Source: an uncultured Shimia sp.
GTDB lineage: Bacteria; Pseudomonadota; Alphaproteobacteria; Rhodobacterales; Rhodobacteraceae
Direction: 5' to 3'
Assembly (NCBI GenBank): GCA_937897325.1
Contig: CALCOY010000106.1
Location: 1 to 48,781 of the forward strand
Length of the DNA: 48,781 nt
The translations under genes and the position numbers were made by a program. The notes beneath the pieces were generated by a model. The model did not search any database. It was not told the origin of the DNA and saw only the letters and a list, made by a program, of their open reading frames with translations. Of the stretch, positions 1 through 8,360 are shown in pieces. Every line of letters begins with the position of its first letter. The first letter of the stretch is position 1.

Positions 1-43
1 GGTCAGACGTCGCGCACCACCCCAACATCGGCCCTGGCCCTGC

Positions 44-127
44 CAGTGACGGGGCAAGTGACGGGGCAAGTGACGGGGCCAGTGACGGGGCCAGTGACGG
101 GGCCAGTGACGGGGCCAGTGACGGGGC
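44..127. repeat. 12-bp tandem repeat, 7 copies
   Basis: Seven back-to-back copies of the unit (c/a)agtgacggggc lie here; copies 2 and 3 begin with a instead of c, and the rest are identical. One frame would read repeats of Thr-Gly-Gln/Pro-Val, but no plausible gene surrounds it. The block sits at the edge of a zone of broken genes. It is a simple minisatellite, not a CRISPR array, because there are no spacers. Confidence 0.9.
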
Positions 128-179
128 CGGTTTACCAGAATGCAGATACAGATGGCTCAGGAGTTGAACGGATTGTTCA

Positions 180-374
180 ACCAAAGCTATATGCCCCGAA
201 TTCCGCAGCCCTCGTGCGATCGACGTCGATCTCCCACTCGACACGCGGAAAGGGCCGATTGTCACTCACGTCGGCAAATCCGCCGATGTATTCCATTTCC
301 CGGATGACAAGATCAACCGCCTTTTCCTGGGCCACGGGATCGCGTGACATCACTTCGATTTGAACTGGCCTGCC
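180..374 (-). pseudogene. RND efflux pump fragment
   Basis: The minus-strand translation contains GRPVQIEV, then IREMEYIGGFADVSDNRP, then VEWEIDVDRTRAAEFGA. This is the pattern of a periplasmic porter segment of AcrB/HAE-type RND permeases (PVQIEVxGxD, then GGFxDVxDxRPxPxxEWxxxVDRxxAAxFG). Only about 65 residues remain of a protein normally over 1000 residues long. Homology stops at both sides, and the upstream side meets an IS66 fragment on the opposite strand at about 363-374. I read it as a relic of a pump gene cut by transposition or deletion. The family assignment rests on motif recognition alone. Confidence 0.6.
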
Positions 375-500
375 CTGTATACCGTGATCGAAACGGCCAA
401 GCTCAAAGGAGTCGATCCCGAGACCCGGCGCGCCGACACCGTCGCCCGCATTTCCGATTGCAAAATCACGAAAGTGCAGGATTGGATGCCCTGGAAATAG
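363..500 (+). mobile_element. IS66 family transposase, C-terminal remnant
   Basis: The frame starting at 363 reads NWPALYTVIETAKLKGVD, continues PETRRADTVARISDCKI and ends DWMPWK followed by TAG at 498-500. This matches the C-terminal tail of IS66 transposases (LYTLIGTAKLNGVDPQxWLxDVLARIADHxI...LLPW). Only 45 codons are left and no start or upstream DDE region precedes it, because the sequence switches to the antisense RND relic. It is a non-functional end fragment. Confidence 0.7.
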
Positions 501-589
501 GTCTTCTGAAGCGCTGTTGGGCGATTGCGCCCGGAATAGTCGCATCCACAACGGCTGTGGCTGATGTCTGTGACAAAGTTCGGCCAGCC

Positions 590-895
590 TGGAACCCTGC
601 GGATGGCCCGGTCAACCAACTTGAAGGCCTGGCCTTGTTCTTCTTTGAACCATTTGGCCTGATTGTCTTGGTACCAACCATTACCATTGTTTTGCTGAGG
701 AAAATCTGGCTCACCGCAATCGTCGTGGCGCTGCTCATTGCAATGGTCTCATTGAACATCAGTACCTGGATTGAAGCCGATGATATGACCAACTTTGCCA
801 TCTCAGAGGGCTGCATCACCGCGCCCGTGCCAACCACCACAATCTTGATCGCGCTTATGGCGATCATCTCAATGACTACTTGGCGCACATCACGA
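590..895 (+). pseudogene. Unassigned stretch coding two or three membrane-like segments
   Basis: One open plus-strand frame (344 + 3n) encodes hydrophobic runs here, including FGLIVLVPTITIVLLRKIW, TAIVVALLIAMVSLNI and TTTILIALMAIISM. This resembles a small membrane protein with two or three helices. No ribosome binding site or convincing start is seen, and the frame runs on into the IS3 remnant, so the original gene boundaries are lost. I do not recognise the family. It may be a relic of a membrane gene or chance hydrophobicity. Confidence 0.25.
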
Positions 896-1390
896 CGCCG
901 GAAGCCAGCAGCCCGAGCGAACGCTTACGGACTACCTCCTGTGCATCACGGAAGAAGTGGTGGAAGGTACGGTGCGCACCAAGATGGGAGCTTTCGGCCT
1001 CTATCCGCTCCTGCTCAGGCACGGTTCGCCAGAATACATCCGATAGACAACGGATCCGAATTTGCCGCCGAAGCACTGCAGGGCTGGCTTCGGCGCATTG
1101 GCATCAAGCTGATCCGCATCGATCTGGGATCGCTCCTCTCGGGACATCTCCATGCGATACCCTGCCGGGCAGTGCATGGCAGAACGGATGCAACGAACGG
1201 TTCAATGGCACGCTGCGCCAGGAGGTTCTCAATGCGGAGTGGTTCAAGACAACGAAGCAAGCGCAGAGTGTCATCAATGACTGGCTCAGCCAGTATAACC
1301 ACACCCGCCCGCATCAAGCGCTGAACATGCGGCCGTTGATACCAGAAACCAAATTGGAGAAACCCTTCATCAGTGGCCGAGAAAAAAGAT
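895..1390 (+). mobile_element. IS3 family transposase (OrfB, rve core), degenerate
   Basis: Three frames together give a recognisable integrase core. LYPLLLRHGSPEYIR runs into a stop at 1041-1043. After a frame change IDNGSEFAAEALQGWLRRIG carries the second catalytic Asp region (SDNGxEF). After a second shift and an insertion of about 40 bases, PGSAWQNGCNERFNGTLRQE holds the catalytic Glu, followed by YNHTRPHQALNMRP. This order is diagnostic of IS3-group OrfB. The breaks make it inactive. No terminal inverted repeats or OrfA were found. Confidence 0.8.
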
Positions 1391-1917
1391 GCAGGCAAAG
1401 GCGCGACCGCGGACATCCGGGCCTTGTATTTGCAATGAGCGGCCATGGGGCAGCGCCGATCTTCCGGCATGGCCGACCCGGGTGCTGGTCCGCATCGCAG
1501 ACCAGAAGGTTGCACGGCTGGACGACCTTATCGAAGATGCCCTGCAGCGGCAGCGCATCCCGGATAAACGGCCCTCGGCGACAGCAACACCCACAAAACA
1601 GTCAGCCTTCGGCGGGGCTCTGTGTTCTTAACAAGTTCGACAAAGTGAATGGAAAATGAGGGACATTTTTACTTCATCGACGTGTTCTGACTTTAGAAAC
1701 TTCAATGACTCACAAAGTCGCTAAGGAAAAGATCACCGCGTCTCATTACTCAGTCAGAGTTGATCGGTCGGAACGCGATCTGTTCTGCGTATGGAGGGTG
1801 CCGATACTGGCGGGCAGGCTTGAAATCCGGTCCTTTATGATATGCCTTGGCTCAGGCACTGTGCGGCGGGATTTTCATCCCATGCGCGGACTCAAAGCAG
1901 CACTGGAAATAGTCTCA
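1391..1917. other. Gap with faint transposon remnants
   Basis: No intact gene is seen. One plus frame around 1465-1540 reads RVLVRIADQKVARLDDLI, which faintly resembles the IS66 tail motif DVLARIADHxIxRLDELL. The segment at about 1650-1690, read on the minus strand, contains GAAGTAAAAATGTCCCTC, the style of sequence found at IS21-type element ends. Both are weak. The MFS gene starts at the right edge, and its promoter must lie here. Confidence 0.3.
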
Positions 1918-3141
1918 ATGATCCGATTTTTTCGCGAGAATTTGCGCTTTCTGTCGGCAGGCATGGTGCTGACTCTGAATTCCAGTTTTGGTCAGACCTT
2001 CTTCATTTCCATCTTCGCGGCGCAGATCATGTCCATCCATGGCCTCAGCAATGGCGAGTGGGGGCTCATTTACACGGCTGGGACAACGGCCTCGGCGGTG
2101 GTGATGTTCTGGGCAGGCGCGCTCACGGATCGTTTTCGCGCGCGCACACTCGCCTGGTTCATTATGCCGGGGCTTGCAATGACCTGTCTGACAATGGCTC
2201 TGAGCACGTCGATCGCGAGCCTCTTGGGGACCGTGTTCTTTCTGCGCTTTCTGGGGCAGGGCATGATCTATCAAATGGCCTCGGTCTCGATGGCGCGGTG
2301 GTTTTTGGCCCGGCGGGGGATGGCGCTGTCGGTGGCTGGCATGGGCATCGCCGCTGGTCAGGCGGTCTTTCCTGTGGCGGCGGCTGCCCTTTTACTGACC
2401 ATTGACTGGCAGAGCATCTGGATTGCGTCATCCGTCTTCATATTGATGTGCTTTCCGCTGGTTTTGTGGCTTCTTGGACGGGAACGTACGCCGCAATCGT
2501 TGGCGCAAGAGAACACTTCCGTTGGGATGGAGGGAAGGCACTGGACCCGGGCCGAAGTCCTGCGATCAGGTTTTTTCTGGACACTCGTGCCCTTGCTTCT
2601 GGGCCCGCCCGCCTGGGGTACAGCGCTCTTGTTCCAGCAGGTGCATATCGCGCAGGTGAAAGGATGGCCATTAATCGAGTATCTTGCCTTGCTTCCGGTC
2701 ATGACGATTGTCTCTGTCGGGGCCATGCTGGGAACAGGCGCGCTGATCGACCGGTTCGGGTCGGGCCGCTTGTTGCAGGTTTTTCCACTGACATGGATCG
2801 CCGGCTTTGTGATCCTCGGGGCAGCGGATACATTGGCTCTCGCGTTTCTGGCGTTCGTGGCGTTCGGTTTTGCGACGGGCATGCAGGTGACACTGATCAC
2901 CGTCTTCTGGGCAGAATACTTCGGGACCCGACACATCGGCGCGATCAAGGCCACCTCGGCCAGTATCATGGTCCTCGGCTCAGCTGTCGGGCCTGGGGTG
3001 TCCGGCTTTATGATCGATTTTGGATTCGACTTTCCGCAACAGATGTGGGGCATCGCACTTTACTTTGCGCTGTCTGCAGCACTTGTATGCGTTGCGGTGG
3101 AGCGTGCCACTACAGCCTTGCCACAAACGACCTCTTCTTAG
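1918..3141 (+). CDS. MFS transporter
   Basis: The product is a 407-residue inner-membrane protein with about twelve hydrophobic segments in two halves, the usual length for the major facilitator superfamily. The loop between helices 2 and 3 carries the MFS signature-like ALTDRFRART, and the second half has a related ALIDRFGSGR. The substrate cannot be told; it resembles the Rhodobacteraceae MFS proteins annotated as nitrate/nitrite or oxalate/formate-antiporter-like. I chose the ATG at 1918 (MIRFFRENLRF) because this is where the family normally begins. An in-frame ATG at 1882 is possible, and neither has a strong ribosome binding site. Its 3' end overlaps the convergent ribN by four bases. 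Confidence 0.85.
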   Translation: MIRFFRENLRFLSAGMVLTLNSSFGQTFFISIFAAQIMSIHGLSNGEWGLIYTAGTTASAVVMFWAGALTDRFRARTLAWFIMPGLAMTCLTMALSTSIASLLGTVFFLRFLGQGMIYQMASVSMARWFLARRGMALSVAGMGIAAGQAVFPVAAAALLLTIDWQSIWIASSVFILMCFPLVLWLLGRERTPQSLAQENTSVGMEGRHWTRAEVLRSGFFWTLVPLLLGPPAWGTALLFQQVHIAQVKGWPLIEYLALLPVMTIVSVGAMLGTGALIDRFGSGRLLQVFPLTWIAGFVILGAADTLALAFLAFVAFGFATGMQVTLITVFWAEYFGTRHIGAIKATSASIMVLGSAVGPGVSGFMIDFGFDFPQQMWGIALYFALSAALVCVAVERATTALPQTTSS

Positions 3142-4034
3142 GCGGCTGCGGTGCTTTTCGGTCGGGTCTCCAATCGCAATAGGTAGAATGACGCGCCGAC
3201 AATGAGGGCAGAGCCCAACCACATCGAACCGGGCGGGACAAAGCCGAAGACGATCAGGCCCAGGCCCACGTTGAAAGGCAGCTTGATATGGTCGAATGGC
3301 TGTAAGTAAGCCGCATCCGCTATGCTGTAGGCCTTGGCCAGCGCGTATTGCGCCAGTGCCGTCAGAAGACCGGCAGCCAAAAGAATGCCTCCGCTGATAT
3401 CCAGTCCAATGGTCCAGCCGCTGTCCCATGCCAGTGCCGCGTTGATCGGGGTCAGCAGCAAGAGCAGGTAGAATGTCAGGGTTTCGGCGCTTTCAAAGCC
3501 GGTCATGTGCTTTGTCAGTAACGATGATCCGGCCCAAAGGGCCGCTGCCGCAATCGGATAAAAGGCATGGATCGTGAAGCTGTCGGACCAGGGCGCCAGA
3601 ATGATCATCCCGCCGACAAACCCGATTGCCACCGCCATCCAGCGAATAAGCGTTGTCTTTTCGCGCAGGAAGAGCCCCGCACCTGCTGTGACAAAGAAAG
3701 GCGACAGCATCACCAGTGCGATGGCCTGCCAGATAGGCACATGCGCCAGCCCCATCACCCAAAGCTGAACGCCGCAGGCCGCCAGCCCGACGCGCGCCAG
3801 ATGCCAGGGCAGATGCGTGCGGGTCAGGCGGATGGCGTTACGTCCAAACAGCCAGGGCAGCGCGCAGAGAAAAGCCATAAGATACTGCCAGAACGCAAGT
3901 TTGGATGGTGCAATCTGAAGGGTCATGGCGCCGTATTGCATCAATGTATTGACACCCGCAAAAAGCGCGCCTGCACCTACCATTAGGATGGCCCCCGTCA
4001 GGGCTGGCCTTGTTGAAAAATCAATCCGCCTCAT
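3138..4034 (-). CDS. ribN: Riboflavin transporter, RibN-type DMT/EamA permease
   Basis: A 298-residue EamA/DMT-family permease with ten predicted membrane segments in two EamA repeats (about residues 10-140 and 150-285). The family fold alone does not give a substrate. The leader does: an FMN riboswitch lies directly upstream, and flavin uptake is the known role of riboswitch-controlled DMT proteins (RibN) in alphaproteobacteria. The start is ATG at 4034, preceded by gaaagga at a good distance. Upstream codons in the same frame fall inside the riboswitch leader and are not translated. Expression should fall when FMN is abundant. The substrate is inferred from the leader and family, not from binding residues. 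Confidence 0.8.
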   Translation of the reverse strand: MRRIDFSTRPALTGAILMVGAGALFAGVNTLMQYGAMTLQIAPSKLAFWQYLMAFLCALPWLFGRNAIRLTRTHLPWHLARVGLAACGVQLWVMGLAHVPIWQAIALVMLSPFFVTAGAGLFLREKTTLIRWMAVAIGFVGGMIILAPWSDSFTIHAFYPIAAAALWAGSSLLTKHMTGFESAETLTFYLLLLLTPINAALAWDSGWTIGLDISGGILLAAGLLTALAQYALAKAYSIADAAYLQPFDHIKLPFNVGLGLIVFGFVPPGSMWLGSALIVGASFYLLRLETRPKSTAAA

Positions 4035-4116
4035 CGCCGTGTCCTTTCGCTCAAACGCGTTGATCAAGGCGGACAGGACAACGGTGCGCGCCGGGTCGGC
4101 TTCGCATCTTGTTTCC

Positions 4117-4260
4117 CGCTCTCTTCCATCCGGACTGTGACCGTCGGCTCTGGAATTGCACCAGATCTGCTGACCCAAAGCCGTGCGGCTTTGGCGCTCG
4201 CGGGCTTGCGGACCTGCCGCTTACCGCCGGTGGGGAATTTCACCCCGCCCTGAGAACGCA
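4117..4260 (-). promoter_or_regulatory. FMN riboswitch (RFN element)
   Basis: Read on the minus strand, the conserved RFN blocks appear in order: TTCTCAGGGCGGGGTGAAAT, CCCCACCGGCGGTA, then AGCCCGCGAGCG. After a variable arm (CCAAAGCCGCACGGCTTTGG) come GGTCAGCAGATCTGGTG, CAATTCCAGAGCCGACGGT and CAGTCCGGATGGAAGAGAG. This is an unmistakable FMN aptamer with its six-helix junction. It ends about 83 bases before the ribN start. No run of T follows it, so control is probably at translation initiation or by Rho, not by an intrinsic terminator. Confidence 0.96.
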
Positions 4261-4530
4261 ATGACCCTAAGGGCCATTTGGTAAAGCTAGCGCGAGTGTT
4301 TTCGTGACGCAATTCCAACGCGACGTCCCGAGCCCATCAATACCAGTCAGGTACGATGCTTCCGATTGCCGCCGAAGCATATCAAAAAAATTCAACCTGT
4401 GGTGATCTGGCCCTAGCATCGCGTCACAAAAGATATGCAGACTGCAGATATCGCGTTCCCAGTTGGGCGTTTGCCGGAGACGGCGCGCCGCGTGTTACGT
4501 TTATCCATCAAGCTAGCAGGGAGACCTACC

Positions 4531-6555
4531 ATGTCCCGTAAGGACATTATCGCAAGCAAAGAACACGGAAACCGGGCCGAAGCATTCGAGGCCTTTGACG
4601 ACATCCCAACAAACCCCAATCTGAGCAACACAATCGGCGATGTGATCGCGCGACGCTATGGGCGCCGCGATTTTCTGCGCGGATCTTTGGCCGTGACGGC
4701 AAGCACAGCGCTTTTCGGTACGACTGCGCTGACAACGCCCAACCGGGCCGCAGCCGCGACCGCCGATGACAGCCGCTACATCTTTAGTGAACTGACTTGG
4801 GGTAACGATGAAAAGCATCATATCGCCGAAGGTTACAATGCGGACATTCTGGTGCGGTGGGGTGACCCCATTACTGCGGACGCGCCTGACTTCGACGTTA
4901 TGAACCAGACCCCCGAGGCGCAGTCGCAACAGTTCGGCTACAACAACGATTACGTCGGCTTTGCGGAGATTGAACCAGGTCGCGGCATGTTGTGCGTGAA
5001 CCACGAATACACCAACGAAGAAGTGATGTTCCCAGGCTTGGGCCGCCAGGACAAGGCGGACTTCGAAGGCATGACCAAGGAACTGGTTGATATCGAAATG
5101 GCGGCGCATGGCGGATCGGTCTTCGAGATCGTGAAGCAGGAGAACGGCAAATGGTCGGTCAATCGGGACAACCGCGCCAACCGCCGGGTAACGGCCAATA
5201 CCCAGATGACATTCGACGGGCCTGCCGCAGGCCACGACCGGATGAAAACCAGCGTTGATACGGCAGGCATGGAGGTGCTCGGCACCATCAACAATTGTGC
5301 GGGCGGGATGACCCCCTGGGGCACGTATCTGATGGCCGAGGAAAACTTTCACGGGTATTTCTGGACCGACGTGGTCGACAGTGAAGGCGATCCTGACGTG
5401 TCGGCCCAGGCGGATGGGGAAAAGATGAAACGATATGGTGTGCCGGGCAAATGGTACGCCTGGGGCAAGTATCACGATCGCTTCAATATCGACAAAGAGC
5501 CCAATGAACCCAATCGCTTCGGCTGGATTGTTGAAGTTGATCCAATGAATCCCGATGCCGCGCCGATCAAACACACGGCTCTGGGACGCTTTCGCCATGA
5601 AGGCTCTGAAACGACAATAGCCTCTGACGGGCGTCTGGTGATCTATTCGGGCGACGACAACCGCTTTGACTACCAGTATAAATGGGTGTCGGCCGAGGCC
5701 GTGACCGACGAGAACTCCGTCTTTGGGTCTTCGCTTCTCTCCGAAGGTACGCTGTACGTTGCGCGTTTCAACGATGATGGGACGATCGACTGGCTAGCGC
5801 TCGTGCATGGCGAAGGCCCGCTGACCGCCGAGAATGGCTTCAACGATCAGGGCGATGTGATGATCGACGCGCGCATTGCGGGGGATCTTTTGGGGGCGAC
5901 CCCAATGGACCGACCCGAAGATGCGCAGCCCCGCGGTGATGGTACGGCCTACATCATGCTGACCAACAACTCGCGCCGCGAGCCCGACCAGCTTGACGCC
6001 GCCAATCCGCGGCCCGAAAGCCGATTTGGTCACATCATTGAGATCAAGGAAGAGGACGGTAACCACTCGGCCGAGAAGGGCACATGGTCCATCCTTGTGC
6101 TTTGCGGTGATCCGAATATTGAGGAAGTGGGTGCGATGTGGAACCCAGAAACCTCGGAAAACGGCTGGTTCGGATCTCCAGACAATTGCGCCATCGACAA
6201 TGCCGGACGTCTCTGGATTTCGACCGATCAGGGTTCGGGCTGGGGTCGGACCGGCAAGTCCGACGGGCTTTATGCGCTGGAAACCGAAGGCGATCTGCGG
6301 GGTCATTCCAAACTCTTTTTCCGCTGTCCTGTCGGCGGTGAATTGTGCGGTCCTTACTTCGCTGACGAGGACAAGACGCTGTTCCTCGCTGTTCAACACC
6401 CTGGCACTGATGGAACCAAGGATTTCACAGGGTTCGAGCGAGATTCGACCTTTGAGGATCCCGCCACCCGGTGGCCCGATTTCGACGCAAACATGCCGCC
6501 ACGCCCGTCGGTTGTCGTGGTAACGAAAGAAGATGGCAGCGCGATCGCAGTTTGA
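4531..6555 (+). CDS. phoX: PhoX-family alkaline phosphatase (DUF839), Tat-exported
   Basis: A 674-residue secreted phosphomonoesterase of the PhoX family, which uses Ca and Fe and releases phosphate from organic esters in the periplasm or outside the cell. The N terminus has a twin-arginine motif, RRYGRRDFLRG (residues 41-51), then a hydrophobic stretch and an Ala-rich cleavage zone near residues 71-76. Family motifs seen include GRGMLCVNHEYTNEE, NNCAGGMTPWGTYLMAEENF, SPDNCAIDNAGRLWISTDQG and GGELCGPYF. The start at 4531 follows agggaga with proper spacing; an upstream in-frame ATG at 4435 lacks one. It probably serves phosphate starvation with the pst-pho genes at 40-47 kb, yet no clear Pho box is seen in front. 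Confidence 0.93.
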   Translation: MSRKDIIASKEHGNRAEAFEAFDDIPTNPNLSNTIGDVIARRYGRRDFLRGSLAVTASTALFGTTALTTPNRAAAATADDSRYIFSELTWGNDEKHHIAEGYNADILVRWGDPITADAPDFDVMNQTPEAQSQQFGYNNDYVGFAEIEPGRGMLCVNHEYTNEEVMFPGLGRQDKADFEGMTKELVDIEMAAHGGSVFEIVKQENGKWSVNRDNRANRRVTANTQMTFDGPAAGHDRMKTSVDTAGMEVLGTINNCAGGMTPWGTYLMAEENFHGYFWTDVVDSEGDPDVSAQADGEKMKRYGVPGKWYAWGKYHDRFNIDKEPNEPNRFGWIVEVDPMNPDAAPIKHTALGRFRHEGSETTIASDGRLVIYSGDDNRFDYQYKWVSAEAVTDENSVFGSSLLSEGTLYVARFNDDGTIDWLALVHGEGPLTAENGFNDQGDVMIDARIAGDLLGATPMDRPEDAQPRGDGTAYIMLTNNSRREPDQLDAANPRPESRFGHIIEIKEEDGNHSAEKGTWSILVLCGDPNIEEVGAMWNPETSENGWFGSPDNCAIDNAGRLWISTDQGSGWGRTGKSDGLYALETEGDLRGHSKLFFRCPVGGELCGPYFADEDKTLFLAVQHPGTDGTKDFTGFERDSTFEDPATRWPDFDANMPPRPSVVVVTKEDGSAIAV

Positions 6556-6570
6556 TCCGTGGCACTCTTG

Positions 6571-6595
6571 CGCGGCCCCTTAAAATGGGGCCGCG
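6571..6595. terminator. Hairpin between phoX and the RpiR regulator
   Basis: CGCGGCCCC and GGGGCCGCG form a perfect 9-bp stem around the loop TTAAAAT, between two convergent genes. There is no long T tract on either side. It most likely serves as a shared transcription end. Confidence 0.65.
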
Positions 6596-6598
6596 GTT

Positions 6599-7471
6599 TC
6601 AAGTGAATTTACGGAAGAGCTTTGTCTGATCGAACATCTGTTCCAGCCGCTCCATCCGGTCCTTCGTCTCGCCCCAGTTCAGGTCTTGCACCGCGGCGAT
6701 CATCGTTTCGACCAGCAGCATCGTCGTCACGGCGGAATCCCAGGCTGATGGTACCACGATCCGCCCGCTGAAGCAGATATCGGCCATCCGGTGGACGGGT
6801 GATCGCCATTGATCGGTGATCAAAACGATTTTCGCCCCCTTGTCACGGGCCATCTCGGCCAGTTTGAGCGTGTTGTTTTCGTAGCGCCGCATGTCGAAGA
6901 TGACAAAGACATCATCAGGTCCGACATCCAGAAGGTAGTGTGGCCAAGCGTTGGAAGTTGATTGAATATGCGTCACATCGGGCCGGATCACCTGCAAATG
7001 CAGAAACAGGTATTCGGCCAGCGTATGTGTAATACGCCCGCCCACGACGTGAATACGTTTCGTGCGGTCAGCAACCATGGCGCAGGCCCGGTCAAAATCC
7101 TTTGGCGGGATCTGCCCAAGCGTGAGGCGGATGTTGTCTATCACCGCATCGGTAAACCGGTTGAGCATGTGGCCTGATGGGGCCCCATCCGCCCAAGTTT
7201 CATGCCTGGCAATCGGGTTCTTGACCTTCGCTTTCAGCTCTTCGCGCAGGGCGGCCTGGAATTCGGGATAGCCCGAAAAGCCAAGTTTCTGGACCATTCG
7301 CGCGACCGTGGGTGCTGAGACATCCGCATCATCGGCCAGTGCGCTTAGGGGACCAAGGCCCGAGATCGGGTAGTTTTCCAGGATCGCGTCCGCCAGTTGC
7401 CGTTCTGCGCGGGTCAGACTGTCGATGTCCTTCTGGATGCGGTCGGCGATGGTTTGAGATGTGTCGGGCAT
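6599..7471 (-). CDS. MurR/RpiR family transcriptional regulator
   Basis: A 290-residue regulator with the standard two-part build. An RpiR-type helix-turn-helix spans about residues 1-80 (SALADDADVSAPTVARMVQKLGF is its recognition helix zone). A SIS sugar-phosphate binding domain follows at about 125-255 (RIHVVGGRITHTLAEYLF, then FVIFDMRRYENNTLKLAEMA). RpiR proteins sense small phosphorylated or amine metabolites and act on neighbouring operons. It is divergent from the N-formylglutamate amidohydrolase/TRAP operon, with an inverted repeat in the shared promoter region, so I infer that it controls that operon and itself. Confidence 0.9.
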   Translation of the reverse strand: MPDTSQTIADRIQKDIDSLTRAERQLADAILENYPISGLGPLSALADDADVSAPTVARMVQKLGFSGYPEFQAALREELKAKVKNPIARHETWADGAPSGHMLNRFTDAVIDNIRLTLGQIPPKDFDRACAMVADRTKRIHVVGGRITHTLAEYLFLHLQVIRPDVTHIQSTSNAWPHYLLDVGPDDVFVIFDMRRYENNTLKLAEMARDKGAKIVLITDQWRSPVHRMADICFSGRIVVPSAWDSAVTTMLLVETMIAAVQDLNWGETKDRMERLEQMFDQTKLFRKFT

Positions 7472-7499
7472 GACCGCCTCAATTCTGATGGATAAATTT

Positions 7500-7518
7500 A
7501 CAGAGCATATCTCTCTGT
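7500..7518. promoter_or_regulatory. Candidate RpiR operator, inverted repeat
   Basis: ACAGAG and CTCTGT form a perfect inverted repeat separated by seven bases (CATATCT), midway between the divergent RpiR gene and the amidohydrolase operon. The position fits an operator. That RpiR binds it is inference only. Confidence 0.4.
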
Positions 7519-7539
7519 GTGATCTCTTTCAGTATTTTG

Positions 7540-7568
7540 TTGACACAGTGACGGACGCGCAAGACATT
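7540..7568 (+). promoter_or_regulatory. Candidate sigma-70 promoter for the amidohydrolase/TRAP operon
   Basis: A perfect TTGACA (7540-7545) is followed after 17 bases by GACATT (7563-7568), a poor -10. Transcription would begin near 7575, just before the GTG start at 7590. The inverted repeat at 7500-7518 lies immediately upstream. Confidence 0.4.
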
Positions 7569-7589
7569 TGTCCAAGAAAGGGCGGGGTT

Positions 7590-8360
7590 GTGCAGCCAGA
7601 GATCGAGGATGACACAGAAGATTGCGTGCATCGTCTCAACATGGACGGACGGTCGCCGATCTTATTGGTTTGCGAACACGCCTCATCCTTCATTCCAGAG
7701 GAGTTCCACAATCTTGGCCTGCGGCCGGAAGAGCTTCAAAGCCATGCGGTCTGGGATCCGGGGGCTTTCGATGTAGCAGCGCGGATGTCTTACCTGTTGG
7801 ATGCGAAGCTGTTGGCGGGAACAGTGTCGCGGCTGGTTTATGACTGCAACCGTCCGCCAGATGCGTCCGATGCTATGCCCGCGCAAAGTGAGCGGATTCT
7901 GGTCCCTGGCAATCGCGATCTGACCGAAGATGCAAAGGCGGCGCGCGTGACTGCGTTCTATGATCCGTTCCGTACGACATTGGCCCAGACGATCGCGGCG
8001 ATGGACCATCCGGTGCTGGTCACGATCCACAGCTTCACACCGGTATATGATGGTCAAAAGCGTTCTGTCGAAATCGGTGTTCTGCATGATCAGGACAGTC
8101 GGCTGGCCGACGCCATGCTGTCTTGTGGCGACTGGATGGAAGGGCTTCGCGTTATGCGTAACGCGCCCTATGGACCCGCTGACGGCGTGATGCACACGTT
8201 ACGCGAACACGGGATATCGGGTGGTCATCCAAACGTCATGATCGAGATCCGCAACGACCTGATAGCTGGCGGCGCAGCACAGGATACCATGGCTCGGACT
8301 TTGGCAGGCTGGGTCGTCAGCGCCATCACGACAATTGGTGTGGGGCAGGGCGGCGCATGA
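7590..8360 (+). CDS. N-formylglutamate amidohydrolase family protein
   Basis: A 256-residue member of the HutG-like N-formylglutamate amidohydrolase family, metal-dependent hydrolases that split an amide bond on a glutamate. Family marks include ILLVCEHASSFIPEEF near the N terminus, VYDCNRPPDASDAMP, VTIHSFTPVYDGQKR in the middle and HPNVMIEIRNDLI near the end. I place the start at GTG 7590, after aaaggg and behind the candidate promoter; ATG 7641 is an alternative. An open frame reaches back to 7461 but would overlap the divergent regulator. The stop overlaps the next gene as ATGA, so the two are translationally coupled. The neighbours suggest that the substrate is a gamma-glutamyl amide and not a histidine-pathway intermediate. 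Confidence 0.85.
   Translation: MQPEIEDDTEDCVHRLNMDGRSPILLVCEHASSFIPEEFHNLGLRPEELQSHAVWDPGAFDVAARMSYLLDAKLLAGTVSRLVYDCNRPPDASDAMPAQSERILVPGNRDLTEDAKAARVTAFYDPFRTTLAQTIAAMDHPVLVTIHSFTPVYDGQKRSVEIGVLHDQDSRLADAMLSCGDWMEGLRVMRNAPYGPADGVMHTLREHGISGGHPNVMIEIRNDLIAGGAAQDTMARTLAGWVVSAITTIGVGQGGA

Noticed and set aside
44-127. CRISPR array
   Set aside because: Units are contiguous with no spacers and only 12 bases long.
46-363. Open frame across the 12-base repeats reading Thr-Gly-x-Val units
   Set aside because: It exists only because the unit is a multiple of three; the rest of the frame is antisense to the RND relic and has no ribosome site.
466-888. Minus-strand frame of 140 codons in the debris zone
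   Set aside because: No family resemblance, no ribosome site, and it overlaps the hydrophobic plus-strand frame and the IS66 tail.
4397-4427. Pho box before phoX
   Set aside because: CTGTGGT and GCGTCAC are 24 bases apart, not on the 11-base period, and neither is a full repeat.
4513-5598. Long minus-strand frame of 361 codons
   Set aside because: It lies fully antisense to phoX, whose motifs and signal peptide are clear; a GC-driven shadow.
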